The translations under genes were made by a program, and so were the position numbers. Source: Rummeliibacillus sp963792445 (GTDB taxonomy: Bacteria > Bacillota > Bacilli > Bacillales_A > Planococcaceae). From it: a stretch of 64,000 nucleotides of DNA. The stretch is taken from NCBI GenBank assembly GCA_963792445.1, contig CAWBWO010000007.1, forward strand, positions 1 through 64,000, given 5' to 3'. Every line of letters starts with the position of its first letter. Position 1 is the stretch's first letter. Of this stretch, positions 53,406 to 62,889 are shown one piece after another. Under the pieces are notes generated by a model, which did not search any database, was not told the origin of the DNA, and saw only the letters and a list, made by a program, of their open reading frames with translations.

Positions 53406-55023
53406 ATGAAAGCAAACATTGTATTTTTGAATGGCGAAGTGATTACGGTAGATGCTCATGATTCCATCCAAGAGGCGATTGCGATTGCTGATAATAAAAT
53501 TCTAGCAGTCGGGTCTAATGATGCGATCAAACGTTTGATTGATGATTCAACGCAAGTGATTGATTTGGATGGAAAGTCGCTACTTCCTGGTATTATTGAT
53601 GCTCATCTACATCTTGTTATGTATGGTGCGTTTCAACTAAATATCAGCTGTAAAGAACCAGGAATGGATTCAATTGATGCGATTTTGGCTGCATTACGAG
53701 TGAAAGCTGAAACTACCCCTAATGGCGGATGGATACGCGCCTGGGGCTTCAATGAAAATACAGTGAAAGAAAAACGATACCCAACTCTTGAAGAATTAGA
53801 TGCGATTTCAATCAATCACCCGATTTCAATTACACGGACTTGCGGACATATCAGTGTTGTCAATTCTGTAGCATTGGATTTAGCAAACATTGACGAGACA
53901 ACACCAGATCCACAAGGCGGCATTATAGAAAAAAATGGGAATGGGAAACTAACAGGACGTTTAATCGAGAATGCCAATATGCAGATGAATGAAATTAGCA
54001 ACTATACGAATGAAGAAATCTATGAAGCCATTCAAGTTGCACAAAAGCATTTCTTAGAAGTTGGCATTACAAGCGTTCATGAAGCAGGTACTTTTGGTCA
54101 AGATCACTATCGTTTGCTTCAACTAGCCTCACAAAATCAAGATTTGCGTATTCGTGTTTATGCCATTATTGGAAGCTTAAATGATTGTAAACAATTCACA
54201 TTAAATATGATGGAATCAGGTGTGGTTACTGGAACTGGCAATGAATTCTTTAAAGTAGGACCAGCTAAATTATTTACAGATGGCTCTAGCACTGGGCCAA
54301 CAATTGCCACGCGAGATGGATATACAAGCAATCCAGAAGACCATGGCATTCTTTATTATTCAGAAGATGAAATTTACGAAGTTCTAGGACTTGCCCATCA
54401 ATTAGGCTATCAAATTACGGTGCATGCACAAGGTGACAAAGCAATCGAAATGTATCTAAATGTGGTAGAACGTGCTTTACAAGAACATCCTCGTGACAAC
54501 CATCGTCACCGTATCGAGCATGCTGGCATTTCGAGTCCTGATTTACAAAAGCGAATGAAAGAATTACAAATGGTTCCAATCCCTAACCCACCGTTTCCAT
54601 ATGAATTCGGTGAAAGTTATTTAACGAATTACGGTGAACGTACGGACTATATGTATCCCGCTCGTGATTTCATCGACCAACAAATTATTGCGGCGGCTGG
54701 TTCCGATTCACCGATTACCACTTTCAATCCTTTTATCGGTATTCATGAAGCCGTTAATCGTCGCACAGCTAAATGGAACATCATTTGGTGAAAAACAAAA
54801 GATTGATGTGCTAGAGGCGATTCGCATGTACACCTATAATGGAGCCTATGCAAGTTTCGACGAAGATATTAAAGGAAGTTTAACTGCAGGTAAACTAGCA
54901 GATGTCATTGTACTTGATCGTAGCATTTTGAAAACACCATCAAATGAGTTAAAAGATATTCAAGTGGAATTAACGATGATCGATGGAGAAGTATTATTTG
55001 AGCGTTCAAAGACAAATAGTTAA
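53406..55023 (+). pseudogene. YtcJ-like amidohydrolase with one frameshift
   Basis: The gene encodes an amidohydrolase-superfamily (YtcJ/amidohydrolase_3) enzyme of about 538 residues. It shows the first metal motif LPGIIDAHLHL (about 62-72), GPAKLFTDGSS (about 287), HAQGDKAIEMY (about 344), HRIEHAG (about 366) and the final Asp in AAGSDSPITTFNPF. One extra A at 54771-54773 shifts the frame; the remainder GTSFGEKQKIDVLEAIRMYT to LADVIVLDR is complete. It probably hydrolyses an amide or cyclic amide. It is first in an operon with a nitrilase-family enzyme and a sodium symporter. Confidence 0.85.
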
Positions 55024-55043
55024 TTAAGTATTGGAGGGGCCAT

Positions 55044-55895
55044 ATGTCAATTCAAATTTCAACTTGTCAATTTGCGTTACAAAAAGTAAATCATTTTTCG
55101 GACTTTAAGGATATCGTTTTAAAATGCTTTGAGGATGTCCCACTTACAAGTGACTATGTACTTTTTCCTGAGTTATTCACGATTTCTTTACTCACAACAT
55201 TTGATGATTATGAAAATTTCTCTGAAAAAGAAAATGGTAGACTTGCTGAATTCTTTGAAGAGTATATTCAGTTCTTTAATGATCTTTCAAAACAAAGAGA
55301 ACAAATCATCATCGCAGGTTCTACCCTTGAGCCAACACCTGAAGGAAATTATAATACCAGCTATATTTTCGATGGAAAAGGAAATTTTGAAAAACACCGA
55401 AAGACACATATTTTCCCTGCTGAATCGGCTTGGGATACGCTAGAGGGCGATCGTTTAGAAGTATTTGATATTGGCCCAGTAAAATTTGGTGTCGCCATTT
55501 GCTATGAAATGGAAATTCCTGAAATTGCGCATATCTATAGCCAAAAAGGAGCTGACATCATTTTTTGTCCTTCTTATACGTTTACTGAACACGGATTTTG
55601 GCGCGTTCGACATTGTGCTCATGCACGAAGTATTGAGAACCAACTTTATGTCGTTCACTGTCCTACGATTGGCCAAATTGAAGGACCAATCCATAATGGA
55701 TTTGGGACAACCGCCATTATCGGACCCTCTGATTTACCTTGGTCAGCAAATGGTGTAATCGCAGAAGCAACAAGCGCTACCACGGCTGTTGTCACTGCAA
55801 CGCTTTCTTTAGAAGATCTCTATGAAAATCGCAAAAGTGGTGCTGCTACAACCTATAAAGATCGCATTCGCAGAAAGGAAATTTATACAGTTTAA
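55044..55895 (+). CDS. Nitrilase-superfamily carbon-nitrogen hydrolase
   Basis: The 283-residue protein has the Glu-Lys-Cys triad of the family: Glu in YVLFPELFT (about 43), Lys in KHRKTHIFPAE (about 115) and Cys in FGVAICYEMEIPE (about 151). It releases ammonia or an amine from an amide or carbamoyl compound. The start follows TTGGAGGGGCCAT, 20 bases after the amidohydrolase stop. Together the two enzymes suggest stepwise breakdown of a nitrogen compound taken up by the symporter; the compound is unknown. Confidence 0.88.
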   Translation: MSIQISTCQFALQKVNHFSDFKDIVLKCFEDVPLTSDYVLFPELFTISLLTTFDDYENFSEKENGRLAEFFEEYIQFFNDLSKQREQIIIAGSTLEPTPEGNYNTSYIFDGKGNFEKHRKTHIFPAESAWDTLEGDRLEVFDIGPVKFGVAICYEMEIPEIAHIYSQKGADIIFCPSYTFTEHGFWRVRHCAHARSIENQLYVVHCPTIGQIEGPIHNGFGTTAIIGPSDLPWSANGVIAEATSATTAVVTATLSLEDLYENRKSGAATTYKDRIRRKEIYTV

Positions 55896-55931
55896 GTATT
55901 GAAAATCAAATGATTACATTGGGGGAATCTT

Positions 55932-56132
55932 ATGAAAAATATTAAACTGTTATTAATTATACCGTTTGTCGGTATGTGCCTCTGTTTGCCCTTTGCCAAT
56001 CGAATAGAACCTTATGTATTTGGCGTACCATTTCTGCTATTCTGGATTGTTTTATGGATGATTTTGTCTTCACTATTACTCTATATCGTGTATAAACTTG
56101 ATCCCGAGAACCAAGGAGGAGATGAAGCATGA
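55932..56132 (+). CDS. DUF3311 small membrane protein
   Basis: The 66-residue protein has two membrane helices (LLLIIPFVGMCLCLPFA and VPFLLFWIVLWMILSSLLLY) and a short charged tail ending QGGDEA. This is the DUF3311 (YhjC-like) partner normally encoded just before SSS symporters. Its end overlaps the symporter start by four bases (ATGA), so the two are coupled. Confidence 0.88.
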   Translation: MKNIKLLLIIPFVGMCLCLPFANRIEPYVFGVPFLLFWIVLWMILSSLLLYIVYKLDPENQGGDEA

Positions 56133-57610
56133 ATATTGCGTTAGTGATTATCTTTGCATTTGCGGCTATTGCTCTTTTCCTTGGTATTCGTGCAACACAT
56201 GGTAAGAAGATGAATGTCGATGAATTTGCTGTTGGCAACAAGGGTTTCGGGACATTGTTTGTATTCCTATTAATAGCAGGTGAAGTGTATACCACATTTA
56301 CTTTCCTAGGTGGTAGTGGTTGGGCTTATTCAAATGGTGCTGCGGCATTCTATGTTCCTGCCTATATTTGCTTAGCGTACGTATTATCTTATTGGATTGC
56401 ACCGAAAATTTGGACATACGCCAAAAATAACAACATCATTTCGCAACCAGAATATTTTGCCTTGATCTATAAAAGTCCTATTTTAGGGTTGATTGTATCA
56501 TTTTTGGGTGCGATTGCTTTAATCCCCTATATTGTAATCCAGCTAAAAGGCCTCGGTATTATTGTATCAGAGGCGTCATATGGCGGAATCAGCCCTGTCA
56601 TTGCCAGTGCAATCGGTGCTGTGATTATAACGATTTATGTAACCATATCAGGTATTCACGGTTCTGCATGGACAGCTGTGTTAAAAGATATCATGATTTT
56701 AATGGTCATTATTTTCTTAGGAATTTATATCCCATTCCACTATTTTGGCGGTGTACAACCTCTCTTTGAAGCGGTAGAAAAAGTAAAGCCTGAAAGCTTA
56801 ACACTGCAGACTTCAGGTTTGAGTATTTCATGGTTTGTCTCCACAATTGTTTTAAATGCATTTGGTTTTTACTTATTACCAAACTCGTTTTCAGTCGTAC
56901 TTTCTGCTAGAAGTGCAAAAGCATTAAAGAAAAATGCCATTACATTACCTTTGTATACGCTCTTACTTCTATTTGCGTTTTTCATCGGATTTGCGGCAAT
57001 CATTGAAATTCCGGGTTTGCAAGGTGCAGACGGTGACTTATCATTACTTCGTTTAACAATCCAAACATTTGATCCATGGATTGTCGGGGTTGTTGGCGCT
57101 GCAGGCTTACTGACGGCATTAGTACCAGCCTCAGTCATGTTAATGTCTGCTTCCATTGGTTTAATGACAGGATTCTATAAACTCATTTCACCAAAGTCTT
57201 CAGATCGTCAACAACTACTCGCTTCAAAAGTATTTGTTTTTCTAATTATTATTGCAGCCTTCATTTTCACTGTAACAGGTGGAGACGCACTTGCCATCCT
57301 TAACATTATGTCCTACAGTTTAATAACACAACTTGTACCAGCATTAATATTTAGCTTCTACAAAAACCGGATTATGAATAAATATGGTGCAATGGCTGGA
57401 ATATTTGCAGGGGTACTAATTGTTTTATATGGGGCGATTACATCCCATAAACTAATCGATTTCTTCCCGAACATTCCACATGTCATTAATGATATCAGCA
57501 CGGGAATGATTGCGGTTCTTATAAACTTTGTCGTGGCGATTGTTGTGAGTTTTGCGACTAATGCTTTCGTTGTGAAAGAGAAAGAAAAAGCAGATTCGTT
57601 TGCTGCGTAA
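56129..57610 (+). CDS. Sodium:solute symporter (SSS family)
   Basis: The 493-residue protein has about thirteen membrane helices of the LeuT-like SSS family. FAVGNKGFGTLFVFLLIAGE lies near residues 33-52, AYVLSYWIAPKIW follows, and the sodium-site region is GLLTALVPASVMLMSASIGL (about 331-350). It imports a solute with Na+. The substrate is probably the compound handled by the upstream amidohydrolase and nitrilase genes. The repeat element at 57610 begins at its stop codon. Confidence 0.88.
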   Translation: MNIALVIIFAFAAIALFLGIRATHGKKMNVDEFAVGNKGFGTLFVFLLIAGEVYTTFTFLGGSGWAYSNGAAAFYVPAYICLAYVLSYWIAPKIWTYAKNNNIISQPEYFALIYKSPILGLIVSFLGAIALIPYIVIQLKGLGIIVSEASYGGISPVIASAIGAVIITIYVTISGIHGSAWTAVLKDIMILMVIIFLGIYIPFHYFGGVQPLFEAVEKVKPESLTLQTSGLSISWFVSTIVLNAFGFYLLPNSFSVVLSARSAKALKKNAITLPLYTLLLLFAFFIGFAAIIEIPGLQGADGDLSLLRLTIQTFDPWIVGVVGAAGLLTALVPASVMLMSASIGLMTGFYKLISPKSSDRQQLLASKVFVFLIIIAAFIFTVTGGDALAILNIMSYSLITQLVPALIFSFYKNRIMNKYGAMAGIFAGVLIVLYGAITSHKLIDFFPNIPHVINDISTGMIAVLINFVVAIVVSFATNAFVVKEKEKADSFAA

Positions 57611-57755
57611 AGTGAAACTTCAATCAGTGGGGTTTCCCCCACTGATTGTTAGTTGAACCAATCGGGCGTTTACGGGCAGTTACCTTCCAACTATGCTTCT
57701 TCGTAATTTCTAAAGCCTTGCAGTTGAGTATTACTGCCCGTTAATGCGGGATAAA
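57610..57755 (+). repeat. Dispersed structured repeat, copy 2
   Basis: This is the fuller copy of the element at 8330. It starts AAGTGAAACTTCAATCAGTG and has a CAATCAGTGGGG/CCCCACTGATTG hairpin. AGTTGAACCAATCGGGCG follows, and then a long-range stem ACGGGCAGT pairing perfectly with ACTGCCCGT near its end, followed by TAATGCGGGATAAAT. It begins on the last base of the symporter stop codon. Confidence 0.8.
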
Positions 57756-57857
57756 TTATTACTAGAATAGGATTTTAAAGAATGTCACAAAATCTCTGTT
57801 AATTGGTAAATACCCATTTTGAAAATGATTTTATTAAGACCTAAATCAATAACGATT

Positions 57858-57905
57858 AAAGGACATTACATATTTTATATGACGAATATGTAGTGTCCTT
57901 CTTAT
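57858..57905. terminator. Bidirectional terminator
   Basis: AAGGACA-TACATATT and AATATGTA-TGTCCTT form a stem between the convergent symporter and YpdA genes. Confidence 0.75.
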
Positions 57906-57935
57906 TCCACAACTGCATCCGATTCAGGGAATGAA

Positions 57936-58907
57936 CTATGCGAGACGCCGTTCAATTTCTTCTGCAATCTTTCCTCCATGAAATCGTCCATCTTCAATAT
58001 AAACACGATTTGTAATTCCCCCTGTAACAACACCAGCAAGAAAGACGTTATGAATATTTGTTTCATAAGTTTCTGTATTAAAGCTAGGCACTAATGTAGT
58101 AGGCTCAATCGAAATTCCAATACTTTGAAGCAGCTTTGTATCTGGTTTATATCCAATCAATGAAAATACATAGTCATTTGGAATCGTAATTGTCTGATCA
58201 GGGGTATTTATAGAAACTGTAGTATCAGTAATTTCATTAATACTCGAATTTGGATAAAATTTAATTTTCTCTTTTTCAATAAGATTACGAATATCTAAAA
58301 GTAATGTGGGTTTAATTCCTTTATACGCAGACTCACCGCGGTGAACAAGCGAGACATTTGCTCCACTTCGATACAGGTCAATCGTTGCTTCGATGGCAGA
58401 ATTTTTACCTCCTACAACTGTTACATCTTGACCGAAAAATGAATGGCCCTCTTTGTAGTAATGCATTACTTTAGGCCTTCCTTCTCCATTAACACCAATT
58501 TGTCTTGGGTTATCGAAAATGCCCGTTGCAAATACAATCATTCGAGATTGATAAGAAATATCTGTGTTATTACAATCGATTGCATTTATAGTAAAATAGT
58601 CAGCAGTCTTTGAAATATGTTTTACTTTTTGATAACAATTAATATTAAGAGCTTGTCGTTCGGATACAAATCGATAGTATTTTAGTAGCTCCGAACGCGT
58701 CGGCCGAATTTCTTGGGAGAAAAAAGGAATATCGCCAATCTCTAAGCGATCTGAAGTACTATAAAAGCGCATATCCAATGGACAATTTACAATCGAATTA
58801 ACGATTGCTTCCTTTTCAATAATTACATAGCGGAAACCTTTTTCTTGTAGGGCAAGACCTGTTGCTAATCCACATGGCCCTCCACCAACAATGACAACAT
58901 CATACAT
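57936..58907 (-). CDS. ypdA: YpdA-like bacillithiol disulfide reductase
   Basis: The 323-residue flavoprotein has FAD motif GGGPCGLATGLAL (about 8-20), which keeps the cysteine found in YpdA, and the NADPH motif VVGGKNSAIEATIDLYR (about 158-174). A late FAD motif is in HNVFLAGVVTGG. There is no CxxC of thioredoxin reductase. YpdA reduces bacillithiol disulfide with NADPH. The start is ATG 58907 behind GGAGGATAATACG; the upstream ATG of the longer frame has no such signal. Monogenic. Confidence 0.88.
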   Translation of the reverse strand: MYDVVIVGGGPCGLATGLALQEKGFRYVIIEKEAIVNSIVNCPLDMRFYSTSDRLEIGDIPFFSQEIRPTRSELLKYYRFVSERQALNINCYQKVKHISKTADYFTINAIDCNNTDISYQSRMIVFATGIFDNPRQIGVNGEGRPKVMHYYKEGHSFFGQDVTVVGGKNSAIEATIDLYRSGANVSLVHRGESAYKGIKPTLLLDIRNLIEKEKIKFYPNSSINEITDTTVSINTPDQTITIPNDYVFSLIGYKPDTKLLQSIGISIEPTTLVPSFNTETYETNIHNVFLAGVVTGGITNRVYIEDGRFHGGKIAEEIERRLA

Positions 58908-59301
58908 CGTATTATCCTCCATTTTGCATTTGTATATTTTATCTATTTCCAATTAATTATTTAAGGGGAATCGGCAGTGTTCTTTTAGGAATACACCAAC
59001 ATTCTTTGAAAATAACTTTATGGTAATTATTAATCTAACTTTTTTTACAGTTTGCACAAGATTCACCACTTTATTTAGTTTTACTGTAAAGTGGCATTTC
59101 AAAAATTTTACGGTATATAGGTGTGATCAGTTTACTCCACTTCAGTATAGACCGATTCCACTTTATCTAATACGTAAGTTAAATCAAATATAAGAACTTA
59201 ATAACCTATTTAATGGAAATTTTAGATTTAATGTTGTTGGATTTATGTGGGCTTCAGAAACTTGGATGACAGATACTTGATCAATGTATGTAGAGTACGA
59301 T
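58908..59301. other. Intergenic region with a CCACTTTA inverted repeat
   Basis: There is no gene. CCACTTTA (59070) and TAAAGTGG (59091) form an inverted repeat, and CCACTT recurs near 59137 and 59160. The upstream control region of ypdA lies at the left end. Confidence 0.4.
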
Positions 59302-59339
59302 AAAAAGGAGTGCTAAATCGAAACTTAGCACTCCTTTTA
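59302..59339. terminator. Terminator of the VOC gene
   Basis: AAAAGGAGTGCTAA and TTAGCACTCCTTTT form a perfect 14-bp stem with T-runs on both strands. Confidence 0.85.
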
Positions 59340-59345
59340 CTGGTT

Positions 59346-59777
59346 TTACATTTGAGTTACAAGAATGAAGGTTACACCAAACTTGTCCGTTACGGTGCCG
59401 AATGCAGGGCTAAATGGAACTTTTTCTAAAGGAGCAATGATCTTGCCATCTTGCTGCAAGATTTCAAAGATTTGTCTCGTTTTTCCCTCGTTATCTAGGA
59501 AAATATTTATCGTAACAACAGCGTTACCGTTTTGGATGCTATCATTTTTTCTACCAGAATCAGGTACTGTTGGTGCATCGAATAACATAAGTTCACTTTC
59601 TCCGATTCTTAAGGTGGCGTTTGCAACACTTTCCTTTAATGCCTCAGGGCAAGGTATTGGCATTTCCCCGTAAGTTTGAATATTTAGAACTTTGGCATCC
59701 AATACCTTCTCATAATAACGAACTGCCTCTATAGCTTTTCCATCCATCACTATACAGGGGGTCAGTCTTACTGTCAT
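59346..59777 (-). CDS. PhnB-like VOC-family protein
   Basis: The 143-residue protein of the vicinal-oxygen-chelate superfamily resembles PhnB/3-demethylubiquinone methyltransferase-like proteins. It has MTVRLTPCIVMDGKAIEAVR, YYEKVLDAKVL, GESELMLFDAP and the ending PAFGTVTDKFGVTFIL. Function in such proteins is often unknown; resistance or isomerase roles are possible. The start follows AAGGAGATGACTATTC. Single gene. Confidence 0.85.
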   Translation of the reverse strand: MTVRLTPCIVMDGKAIEAVRYYEKVLDAKVLNIQTYGEMPIPCPEALKESVANATLRIGESELMLFDAPTVPDSGRKNDSIQNGNAVVTINIFLDNEGKTRQIFEILQQDGKIIAPLEKVPFSPAFGTVTDKFGVTFILVTQM

Positions 59778-59902
59778 GAATAGTCATCTCCTTAAGTACA
59801 AATTTACTTTCATAATACTAAATAACTGATCACTTATCGATTGTAAATAAACGTAAAGTTTATGTAGTAGATGCTTCTCTGTACACATTATAAATGAAAA
59901 AA

Positions 59903-59943
59903 AGAGGAAAGTATGCTCTTTCATAGAACATACTTTCCTCTTG
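59903..59943. terminator. Bidirectional terminator
   Basis: AGAGGAAAGTATG-TCT and AGA-CATACTTTCCTCT form a long stem downstream of the membrane protein gene. Confidence 0.8.
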
Positions 59944-59985
59944 TATTCCATTTAAAAATTATTTCAATTTGGATTTGTTTAGCTC

Positions 59986-60714
59986 TTATTTTGATTCATA
60001 AAAAGTTTTATTATTTTGTGCAACGTTATTAACCGAGTCAAAAGTAGTAGATTTTTCCTTCAAATCAATATTTCGGTTACCTTGCCTCCATAGGCCTACC
60101 CCTATGCAAAAACAACCTATAGCAACTAGTATTCCATGGGCTACTCGGAGTGGCTGGTCGCCAAAAAATTGCGGAATATACAACCCCATCCCTAAAGCAA
60201 AGAGAATGCCACTCCATTTAAAATAACTTTCGGACCACCAAATTGCGATTGCAAGTAAAATTGCAGCAATTGTAAGTAGTAAAAGACCTATTAGGAACAT
60301 AACAAGACCTGTGCCAGAACGAACGGCAGTTGATAAGCCAACAAGGTTTGCATCCTGTTGTCTTATGGCTTCCTGCCCAATTGCGTGTAGACCAAAACTT
60401 TCTCCTCCGTAGAACGGCAAGGTTAGACCTACTCCTATCAAACACAGCACGACCGCCCAATACGAAAGCGAGTTTAAGGCTGTTCCTTGTAAAGAATTGT
60501 GAAGTCCAAGTAAACCTAGCGGGAGTAAAGTAAAAGCAACTATAGCTAGTATGTGTGCCACTAACCAATTGGTAGATGCGAAAGCTATGGCACCTTGCAA
60601 GGATGTTTCATCTGAAAAGGGTCGAATCATTGGATAAAGTATAAACAAAATTCCAGAAATCACTAGAGATGAAGCAGAAATGCGCATTTGTAGCACTTGT
60701 GCAGGTACTCGCAT
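59986..60714 (-). CDS. Hypothetical membrane protein (242 aa)
   Basis: The protein has about six to seven membrane helices, including ISASSLVISGILFILYPMI, WLVAHILAIVAFTLLPLGLL, FLIGLLLLTIAAILLAIAIW and GILVAIGCFCIGVGLW, and a polar C-terminal tail. It recalls DUF4386-type proteins, but this is not firm. The start follows TTAGGAGGAAAACCT. Its function is unknown and it stands alone. Confidence 0.7.
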   Translation of the reverse strand: MRVPAQVLQMRISASSLVISGILFILYPMIRPFSDETSLQGAIAFASTNWLVAHILAIVAFTLLPLGLLGLHNSLQGTALNSLSYWAVVLCLIGVGLTLPFYGGESFGLHAIGQEAIRQQDANLVGLSTAVRSGTGLVMFLIGLLLLTIAAILLAIAIWWSESYFKWSGILFALGMGLYIPQFFGDQPLRVAHGILVAIGCFCIGVGLWRQGNRNIDLKEKSTTFDSVNNVAQNNKTFYESK

Positions 60715-60992
60715 AGGTTTTCCTCCTAAAATTGGATGTTAGATGTCTACAATAGAAAAAGACAATGTTAATTAATTGTTAATTTAAAGTACTCTTTAAT
60801 AAATAGGTTAATTTCAAATATATATGGGATAGATATACATTTATAGAATATAATATTATTTATTTTTATTTTACTTTAACTATTTAAATATTGAAGTGGT
60901 TCTCTGTAAATTTTATATTAAGTTCTACTCCCGATGAATTAACTCTGAATACGCTATGGCTTATGTCTTCCAATTTTTATGTAAGATAAAAC
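60715..60992. other. AT-rich intergenic region
   Basis: I see no gene or repeat; it contains the upstream region of the membrane protein gene. Confidence 0.4.
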
Positions 60993-61021
60993 TAAAAACA
61001 GGATAGAAAAATCTATCCTGA
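60993..61021 (-). terminator. Terminator of the esterase lipoprotein gene
   Basis: CAGGATAGA-AAAA-TCTATCCTG is a perfect stem, with TTTTTAG following on the minus strand. Confidence 0.8.
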
Positions 61022-61061
61022 AAGGTGAAAAGAGCATAATTAATTTTTATTATAGTTATGT

Positions 61062-62006
61062 TTATTTTAAAACACCGTCTAAAAATCTAAATACATCATC
61101 AAGATTTTCTTTAGAATTAAATTGCTCTCCACCATGACCAGCACCTTCTAAAATGGATAGCTTGACTTTTTCTTTACCTAAAACGTTCGTCAATTTTTCT
61201 GAAAAACCAATAGATTGTTGAGTTGGCACGATTTGATCAGCAGTACCATGTTGTATAAAGAAGTACGGATCATTTTTAGTAATGTAATGTGAGGGATTCG
61301 CCTTTTCTGTTTGTTTAACGTTTTCTGCTATATTGCCACCAATATATTTACTTTCAATCGAAGTATTTGTACTTCTCTTGCCCATTTTAGGGGTAACTTC
61401 TGATTTTGCAAATTGCTCATCCAGTTTTAAAAATTCGATTGGTCCAAACCAATCGACAACAGCCTGTATTTCAGAAGAATATTTTAAGTTTTCGGTATTG
61501 TCACCATTTAACGAAATGTTATCTTCACTTGTTCCGGCTAAAGCTGCTAAGTTTCCACCTGCACTATTTCCCCACATTGCAATGTTGTTAGGGTCCAAGT
61601 TATATTTTTCAGCATTTGCCTTAATATATCGAATCGCTGCTTTCACATCACTAATTGCTGCGGGAAATACAGCCTCTCCCGAAAGTCTGTAATTAATCGA
61701 AACAACAGCATACCCACGATTCACACCTTCCAGCATAGAAGCAATGCCTTTTTCTGTCTTATCACCTTTCGAAAATCCACCGCCATGAACAGCAACAATT
61801 ACCGGAAATGGACCCTTACCCTCATTCGGCAAATAAATATCCATCTTTTGTGATTCAGATTGTTTACCATAGGCAACATCAGTGTACTTGGTCTTAATGC
61901 TAGACGTATTAAGACTATCTTCTCCATTTCCGCCATTACCAAAACATCCTGCTAACAAAGCAGCAACAAATGTCATAGATGACACTAATAGCATTATTTT
62001 TTTCAT
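61062..62006 (-). CDS. Esterase lipoprotein, alpha/beta hydrolase
   Basis: The 314-residue protein has signal peptide KIMLLVSSMTFVAALLAGC with the lipobox Cys at residue 21, then an HSL/BD-FAE-type hydrolase domain. This has HGGGFSKGD (oxyanion hole, about 74), GNSAGGNLAAL (nucleophile Ser, about 147), the acid in QHGTADQIVPTQ and His in GAGHGGEQF. It acts outside the cytoplasmic membrane on an ester, perhaps of a sugar or polymer. The start follows GGAGTGATGCAAA. It is unrelated in position to the cytosolic esterase at 7205. Confidence 0.88.
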   Translation of the reverse strand: MKKIMLLVSSMTFVAALLAGCFGNGGNGEDSLNTSSIKTKYTDVAYGKQSESQKMDIYLPNEGKGPFPVIVAVHGGGFSKGDKTEKGIASMLEGVNRGYAVVSINYRLSGEAVFPAAISDVKAAIRYIKANAEKYNLDPNNIAMWGNSAGGNLAALAGTSEDNISLNGDNTENLKYSSEIQAVVDWFGPIEFLKLDEQFAKSEVTPKMGKRSTNTSIESKYIGGNIAENVKQTEKANPSHYITKNDPYFFIQHGTADQIVPTQQSIGFSEKLTNVLGKEKVKLSILEGAGHGGEQFNSKENLDDVFRFLDGVLK

Positions 62007-62480
62007 TTTGCATCACTCCAGCTTTGTATATTTTCTACCCTTTAAAAATCATATCAATACAATGTGGTTCAAATTTGAAGTGAAACGTATATTTTTTTCC
62101 GGAGACACTATGCTTTTTTAATGGTAATAGTAAACATTATTCCAGTATTCAATTGACTTGTTACACTAGTCTTCTCCCCTAGTTACTCCATTATTTTATT
62201 TAGAAGATTTGTACTTCTTTTTAAACAATTTAATGTTTATTAAACTGCACACTATTTATTCCTGAGATTTGAATAGTTGCCCCGTACCAAAACTAAACGT
62301 AACAGCCATCGCTAAAATGGATTTTACTAATAAATTATTTTTTAAATCTAATTCTCCCTTTTATTAATTACTTGTGTTAAATGAACTTTCAATGTCATTA
62401 CAAAAGAAACGAAAAGAGCCTAAACCCTTGAAATACATGAGTTTAGGCGCATTATCTTTAATTAATAATATCAAGTTAAT
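62007..62480. other. Intergenic region before the integrase scar
   Basis: No intact gene is visible. A hairpin at 62417-62448 matches the type at 1924-1966. The DNA is AT-rich with scattered short frames lacking start signals. Confidence 0.4.
62416..62450. terminator. Hairpin with GCCTAAAC arms
   Basis: GCCTAAAC-C and G-GTTTAGGC pair over a loop of about 14 bases. It is the counterpart of the hairpin at 1924-1966; the flanks are only weakly T-rich. Confidence 0.5.
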
Positions 62481-62603
62481 ATGTTGCTTCGGGATCAGTT
62501 AGGTCAAAATGATATTAAAACGACTTCCCTTTATACTAATATGGCTAATAAGGATAGTGAAAAAATCTTAAATAAAATGGATCGACATCGAAATAAACAG
62601 TAA
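62481..62603 (+). pseudogene. Tyrosine recombinase C-terminal remnant (copy 2)
   Basis: The 40-codon open piece reads MLLRDQLGQNDIKTTSLYTN, MANKDSEKILNKMDRHRNKQ and then TAA. LRDQLG-NDIKTTSLYT is the end of a tyrosine recombinase, including the catalytic tyrosine. The rest of the enzyme is missing upstream. It corresponds to the more damaged copy at 1991-2106, over 60 kb away and in the same orientation. Confidence 0.65.
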
Positions 62604-62889
62604 ATAACTGTAAAAAGGAAGCATCTAATAGTTTTATTAAAAGTGAAGAAAATATCTAAAATTGTTATGTATTAAACTACTGAATATAATGTCACACATT
62701 TTATTCTAAAAAAGAGAAGATAGATGAACAGGACTGAAACGCCTATATTCATCTATCCTTATTGTACAACAAATGAACTCATTTACCACAACAACGCTGT
62801 TTGGTTTAATTAAAATAATTTTAGTCTTCAAATGGCTTATTGAATGATTTTGGCAATGAATCCATCATCCTTGATAAGATTTGATTGCT

